A DNA stretch of 64,000 bases from the NCBI GenBank assembly GCA_965197275.1, contig CBDAMQ010000031.1:334874-398873 (forward strand), given 5' to 3'. How positions within the stretch are numbered: position 1 is the first letter of the stretch; the number at the start of each line of letters is the position of its first letter. The notes under the pieces were generated by a model. It made no database searches, was not told the origin of the DNA, and worked only from the letters and a program-made list of their open reading frames with translations. This DNA comes from DASCOT01 sp965197275. GTDB lineage: Bacteria > Acidobacteriota > UBA890 > WLXD01. The position numbers and the translations under genes were made by a program. Of the stretch, positions 60,232 to 64,000 are shown one piece after another.

Positions 60232-60591
60232 CTAGGGAGCGAGGTTGATCATGTCGGCGTTCATTACGTCAGGCGTGATGAAGCTGCCGCTGAAGTTCAC
60301 CTGATCGAAGTACTCGAGGAATCCCGCTTCTTTGGCCGCGGCCTCCAGCCGGTCGCTGAAATCCTTGTCCGGTAGTCGCCACACGGCCATGTATCTGTAG
60401 TCCATCCGCTCACTGCCGGTGTTGTCGTTGACCGCGCAGGCCAGGATCTCCGCCCCTTCGCCCAGCAAACCGCCGAGCAACGGGCCGATCTTGTCTGCGA
60501 AGAACCGATTGCGCTCCTCGCCGGAGAGGTCCAGCCAGGTGGACTTCGCCTTCCATATCTCGGTGAGGATGTAGCCGTTCTGGTCCGTCAC
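60232..60591 (-). CDS. Small alpha/beta-barrel-like protein of unknown role
   Basis: 119 aa, no leader. ILTEIWKAKSTWLDLSGEERNRFFADKIGPLLGG, then ILACAVNDNTGSERMDYRYMAVWRLPDKDFSDRLEAAAKEAGFLEYFDQVNFSG. The strand-helix-strand layout with a MAVWRLP strand is like dimeric alpha/beta-barrel (Dabb/EthD or DUF6616-type) proteins. No catalytic residue can be pointed to. It sits between two MmgE/PrpD genes (41 nt and 11 nt away) in the same direction, so it probably serves the same pathway. Confidence 0.72.
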   Translation of the reverse strand: MTDQNGYILTEIWKAKSTWLDLSGEERNRFFADKIGPLLGGLLGEGAEILACAVNDNTGSERMDYRYMAVWRLPDKDFSDRLEAAAKEAGFLEYFDQVNFSGSFITPDVMNADMINLAP

Positions 60592-60602
60592 GATCTTCTC
60601 CG

Positions 60603-62090
60603 TCAGTTCGCGGGAGTGAGCAGTGTCATCAATTCGCCAATGTCCTCGACCTGCTCGAGGTCTTGGACCATCGTCGCGAAACGCTCCAGGTTGGCGCGCG
60701 GCACGAGCTGCTCCCCGTCACGCGACAGCCACGCAGCGCCGTCGATGGGAGGAAAGACGTAGTCGTCGCCCTGGCGCTCGATCGTGCGGCCGTCGACCGT
60801 GGTGATGCGAATGCGCGCGTAACGCGTGTTGGTCTGAGGCGTGAGCGTGACGGACATGCGGTCGACGACATCCAGGATATCCGGGTTGTCGAGCTGGTCG
60901 TAGCGGGCGAAGTCGATGCGCCCGTCCAGCAGGATGATCGCCGTCTGGAAGCACACCGAGGCGGACGATTGGGTCCGGGTGGGGAAGGGGCCGGTGGAGT
61001 GGCCGTCCTCGAAGTGGATCCGGTCGTCGGGCAGCTCGAACTCGACCCGGGCCACGTTGTCGACGCCGAGGCCGTGCTGCTCGACGAGCTCGAGCATCAT
61101 CTGTATCGGGACGATGTTCATCGCCGTGCCCGGGTAGCGCTTTTGCGTGGCGCGGAGAATCTCGGGATCGATGCCCAACCGCGGCACGATGTCGTCGTCG
61201 GCCGGGACGGTTCCGACCAGCGATGCGTAGAAGCCGTACTGACCCTCCAGGATCGTCGGCGCCGTTTCTCCACCTGCCTGCGCGACCACCGCTGCGGTGA
61301 TGCCGTTGCGGTTGAGCCAGCCATACACGTGCGTCGGTTGCTGCTCGTTGCCCTCCAGCAGGCCCATGGCGGAGTCGGCGGCGTAGCCGATGGCGTTGGC
61401 GGTCTGCGCCGCGTCGAGCCGCAGCAGCATCGACGTGACGGTGGCCACCGGGAAGGCGCCGAACGGCATCGACGGCCGACGGGGCGCAATCCCGACGGAG
61501 GGGTCGTCGACGATCATCTTGCCGAGCACCTCGTAACCGGTGACGATCGCCGTCAGCACGTCCTTGCCGGAGCTGTGCTGTTGCTCGCCCACCGCCAGCG
61601 CCGCGGGATAGTTCAGCAGCCCGGGATGGGTGGCCGACGGGAACAGCACGTCGTCGAATCCGAGCGCGCGCATGAAGGTGGCGTTGGCGAACGCCGCCTC
61701 CAGCGGCGGCGCCGTGAAGGACTGGCCGATCACCGTCGACTCGCCGCGCCCCCCGCCGAGCCGCCGCGCGATGGCGATCGCCTGGCTGCCGTGGTCGGTG
61801 AGCGCGCCGCTGAACGCCAGGCCTACCTGGTAGATCAGATGCTCCTTCGCCCGATCGACAGCCGCCGGATCGAGATCCTCGTAGCGGACACTGACGATGT
61901 AGTCTGCGATGCGACGCGCGAGCGACGTCTGCGGGCAGCCGGCCAGGGCGGCCACCCAGGACCGTGTCGGTGGCCGCATGCCCGCGAACACCGGCGCCAC
62001 CAGCGAGGCGCACATTGCCCGGCAAACGGTCCGTCGCGTTGGTAGCCCCCGACTCGGGGCCATCCGCGTGCCTGCTCTTGTAGCGTTCAT
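60603..62090 (-). CDS. MmgE/PrpD-family protein, divergent, with Tat-like leader (4 of 4)
   Basis: 495 aa from ATG 62090 (ATG 62063 is a further option). Leader GLPTRRTVCRAMCASLVAPVFAG includes TRR and a hydrophobic stretch. Core: ARRIADYIVSVRYEDLDPAAVDRAKEHLIYQVGLAFSG, SATHPGLLNYPAALAVGE, GYEVLGKMIVDDPSVGI, EILRATQKRYPGTAMNIVPIQMMLELV and QTAIILLDGRIDFARYDQ. K-R-Y-P replaces K-R-H-H of copies 1 and 3, and several regions diverge, so it is probably of different specificity. First gene in the minus-strand run; divergent from the serine-hydrolase remnant. Confidence 0.85.
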   Translation of the reverse strand: MNATRAGTRMAPSRGLPTRRTVCRAMCASLVAPVFAGMRPPTRSWVAALAGCPQTSLARRIADYIVSVRYEDLDPAAVDRAKEHLIYQVGLAFSGALTDHGSQAIAIARRLGGGRGESTVIGQSFTAPPLEAAFANATFMRALGFDDVLFPSATHPGLLNYPAALAVGEQQHSSGKDVLTAIVTGYEVLGKMIVDDPSVGIAPRRPSMPFGAFPVATVTSMLLRLDAAQTANAIGYAADSAMGLLEGNEQQPTHVYGWLNRNGITAAVVAQAGGETAPTILEGQYGFYASLVGTVPADDDIVPRLGIDPEILRATQKRYPGTAMNIVPIQMMLELVEQHGLGVDNVARVEFELPDDRIHFEDGHSTGPFPTRTQSSASVCFQTAIILLDGRIDFARYDQLDNPDILDVVDRMSVTLTPQTNTRYARIRITTVDGRTIERQGDDYVFPPIDGAAWLSRDGEQLVPRANLERFATMVQDLEQVEDIGELMTLLTPAN

Positions 62091-62217
62091 GCGATGGCTC
62101 GGTTCTTGAGCCCCGACTGCTGATCGGGATCGCAACTTAGGTCATACTCCCTCGGTTTTCCAGGAACACGCGGGCACCGTCGCCACCGGTGCTGGCGCGA
62201 GCGAGGACGCAACGCCG

Positions 62218-63109
62218 ATGGGCAGAGAGCGTCGGAGGCGGTGGAGCACCCATGCGCGCCTGAGGTATGCCTCCCGGCCCGGATGGACGATCCTGCTCTG
62301 CATCGGGTTTGCTGTTACCGCGGCTGCGACGCCCATTGCCGTGGCCGCTCCGGCTCAAGCGCCCCGCTCGGCGAACGAGTTCGGGCTCAATCGTGTCGCC
62401 AAGATCCTCTGCTCGGCAGTCTTCGTCTCGGGCCGCCAACTGCAGGAGGCGCTGCACAACAGCGCTCAGCGGATCTTGCCGGAGCCCGATTGGCAGCGGC
62501 TGGCGGCGCGCTCGAAGGGTGACGCCGGAGCGGAGATCGTCCTGGACCGGGCGGCCGGAGTTTCCTCCGGGGACCGTGGGCCGCTATCGCAACTCCGATC
62601 CGCTGATCCTGGGTTACGTCATCCAGCAGACGGTCGAGCGCCTCGGGCACCGCTACCTGTCATGGCCGCAGAAAGCGTTGTTCGACCGCGTCGGCGTTCG
62701 CCAGCAGGTGCTCGAGACCGACGCCTACGGTAACTTCCTGCTCACCGGCCACGACTTCGGCACCGGGAGAAACTGGGCACGCCTCGGGCTCCTGTACCTG
62801 CAGGACGGTGTCTGGCAGGGCGAGCGCATCCTACCTGAGGGATGGGCGGAGTTCGTCGGCTCCCCGGCGCCGGCGTGGGATCCACCTGTGTATGGTGGAC
62901 TCTTCTGGGTGAACAGCGACGGCCGCTGGAACGCGCCACGGAGCGCCTACTTCATGAGCGGAGCGGGCGGTCAGAACGTCATTATCGTGCCGAGCCACGA
63001 TCTCGTCGTCGCCCGGCTGGGGCACTCGCGCGGCGCGGAGGCGGGGCAGGCGGCGCTCAACGCGGCGCTCGGCAAGCTGATCGAGGCGATCGATGCGTCC
63101 CGGCGATAG
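62218..63109 (+). pseudogene. Serine-hydrolase (beta-lactamase-like) remnant with catalytic core deleted
   Basis: N-terminal part (62218 to ~62540) reads SRPGWTILLCIGFAVTAAATP leader, then SANEFGLNRVAKILCSAVFVSGRQLQEAL, the start of the class-C-like serine hydrolase group. C-terminal part is in another frame from ~62570: PPGTVGRYRNSDPLILGYVIQQTVE with the YxN motif (YRN), then YLSWPQKALFDRVGVRQQVLETDAYGNFLLTGHDFGTGRNWARLGLLYLQDGVW and GGQNVIIVPSHDLVVARLGHSRG to stop 63107-63109. The middle ~250-300 residues, including the SxxK nucleophile motif, are missing. Internal deletion plus frameshift; cannot be active. Confidence 0.85.
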
Positions 63110-63188
63110 TCTTCGCACCGGGGTTTCCATGTAGGATCGAGCCAATGCACCGGAACCGCACCTCTCCTCTGTCCATGATGAGGCTGCC

Positions 63189-64000
63189 GTGAAGAGAGCC
63201 CGCGCCGTGACCACAGTTCTGATCCTCGCCGTGCCCTCGGCCCTTGTCCCGGTCGCCGCGGAGTCGGCCGATAAGCGTGCCATCATGCTTCCCGGCGCTG
63301 GCCCCGATCTGCCCTTCAGTCACGCGGTCTGGACCGGCGACTTCCTCTACACCGCCGGCGCGCTGGGGAGGGTCCCGGGTGAGGGCTACCCGGACGGGAT
63401 CGAGGCACAGACCCGACAGACGTTCGCCAACCTCGAGCGTGTGCTCCAGGCCGCGGGCTCGGACCTGTCGCGCGTGGTCAGCCTGAACGTGTTCCTCGCC
63501 GACGATCGCCACTACGATGGCATGAATAAGGTCTTCCGCGAGGTTTTCCCGGCCAACGCGCCGACCCGCACCACGGTACGCACGGATCTGGCGGCGACGG
63601 CCGGCCTCATTGAGATGTCGATGGTGGCAGTGCGCGAGGGGGTGGAGCTGCAGCGGATCATGCCGGACGGTTGGCAGCCCTCCGGTGCGGGATACGCACA
63701 CGGGATTCTCGCTGGCGATACCCTGTTCGTGGCCGGCGCAATATCGAACGATCCCGCCAGCGGGGCGATCGTGGCCGGGGACATCGCGACGCAGACGGAG
63801 CGCACGCTTGCCAACATCGGACGCGTGCTCGAGGCAGCGGGAATGAGCTACGGCGACCTGGTCGCCAACCGCGTGTACTTGCGCGACGCGCGCCACTTCG
63901 ACGCCATGAACGCGGCCTACCGTCCGGTGTTCGGCGCCGAGCCACCGGCGCGGGCAACCATGCGCGCTGGCGTGATGCACCCCGACCTTCTGATCGAGAT
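63189..64000 (+). CDS. Exported protein with two tandem RidA (YjgF/UK114) domains, 3' end cut
   Basis: GTG 63189 (GAGG 6-9 nt upstream) opens a frame that runs to the right edge, ~270 residues. Leader KRARAVTTVLILAVPSALVPVAA, then domain 1 (~35-145: AVWTGDFLYTAGALGRVPG, QTRQTFANLERVLQAAGSDLSRVVSLNVFLAD, catalytic-position Arg in APTRTTVRTDL, Glu in GLIEMSMVAV) and domain 2 (~158-270: GILAGDTLFVAGAISNDP, QTERTLANIGRVLEAAGMSYGDLVANRVYLRD, PPARATMRAGVMHPDLLIE). RidA hydrolyses reactive enamines/imines in the cytoplasm as a trimer of single domains. Here the copy is duplicated and exported. Probably functionally tied to the upstream serine hydrolase or MmgE group (inference). Confidence 0.88.
   Translation, partial: MKRARAVTTVLILAVPSALVPVAAESADKRAIMLPGAGPDLPFSHAVWTGDFLYTAGALGRVPGEGYPDGIEAQTRQTFANLERVLQAAGSDLSRVVSLNVFLADDRHYDGMNKVFREVFPANAPTRTTVRTDLAATAGLIEMSMVAVREGVELQRIMPDGWQPSGAGYAHGILAGDTLFVAGAISNDPASGAIVAGDIATQTERTLANIGRVLEAAGMSYGDLVANRVYLRDARHFDAMNAAYRPVFGAEPPARATMRAGVMHPDLLIE

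Noticed and set aside
1..64000. CRISPR arrays, tRNA/rRNA genes, transposases, integrases and prophage genes.
   Set aside because: None recognised by eye in either strand; absence of short RNA genes cannot be excluded without a covariance-model scan.

Overview
The window is GC-rich bacterial DNA carrying several large FtsX/MacB-type permeases of the ADOP kind (duplicated permease module, often with a short N-terminal prefix domain), PadR regulators coupled to some of them, an Oar-like TonB-dependent receptor with a carboxypeptidase-regulatory-like N-terminus, a Ser/Thr kinase with a TolB/WD40-like sensor part, and many exported proteins. That mix points to Acidobacteriota (inference from family content; no rRNA or tRNA gene is visible). 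I saw no phage, transposase, integrase or CRISPR array.

Layout. 1-5.7 kb: a lipoprotein cut by the left edge, two related secreted proteins built from a repeated ~70-residue module, and a divergent operon of ECF sigma factor, zinc-finger anti-sigma factor and two exported HEAT-repeat proteins. 5.7-7.1 kb: an unknown 119-aa protein divergent from a MerR/B12-domain-like regulator, with several TTGnnCAA-like octamers between them. 7.1-18.7 kb: penicillin-acylase-family hydrolase, Spy/CpxP-like protein, MATE transporter plus TrmL methyltransferase, a trans-sulfuration PLP enzyme, an ADOP permease, a rhodanese and an ankyrin-like protein. 18.8-20.3 kb: PadR regulator followed by an unusual prefix-domain/TonB fusion. 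20.3-25.4 kb: TetR regulator, an RND (MMPL) transporter fused in frame to a LolA-like protein, and an outer-membrane barrel. 25.5-34.7 kb: an apparently chimeric ADOP permease, an M14 peptidase, a MarR-SRPBCC pair and a PadR-ADOP pair. 34.8-42.5 kb: an operon of hotdog thioesterase, MDR oxidoreductase, NRAMP-related transporter and small membrane protein; then a minus-strand run of acyl-CoA ligase, glyoxalase-like protein, amidohydrolase and CurA-type reductase. 42.6-49.2 kb: PadR-ADOP pair divergent from a formyl-CoA transferase/ketopantoate-reductase-like/quinone-oxidoreductase operon. 49.4-55.7 kb: a TonB receptor gene and a kinase gene that are both frameshifted, then a DUF4258/DUF2283 pair. 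55.7-64 kb: four MmgE/PrpD paralogues (three with Tat-like leaders), a small dimeric-barrel-like protein, a serine-hydrolase remnant missing its catalytic core, and an exported tandem-RidA protein cut by the right edge.

Most operons use 4-nt ATGA/GTGA overlaps, which fixed many starts. The window mixes intact translationally coupled operons with at least three damaged genes and one rearranged permease. Read-level checking should decide whether the single-base lesions are biological. The most unusual items are the tandem Tat-leader MmgE/PrpD cluster with its exported RidA duplication, the PadR-controlled prefix/TonB fusion, the RND-LolA fusion with an intact internal ribosome-binding site, and the MerR regulator whose B12-ligand histidine is replaced.
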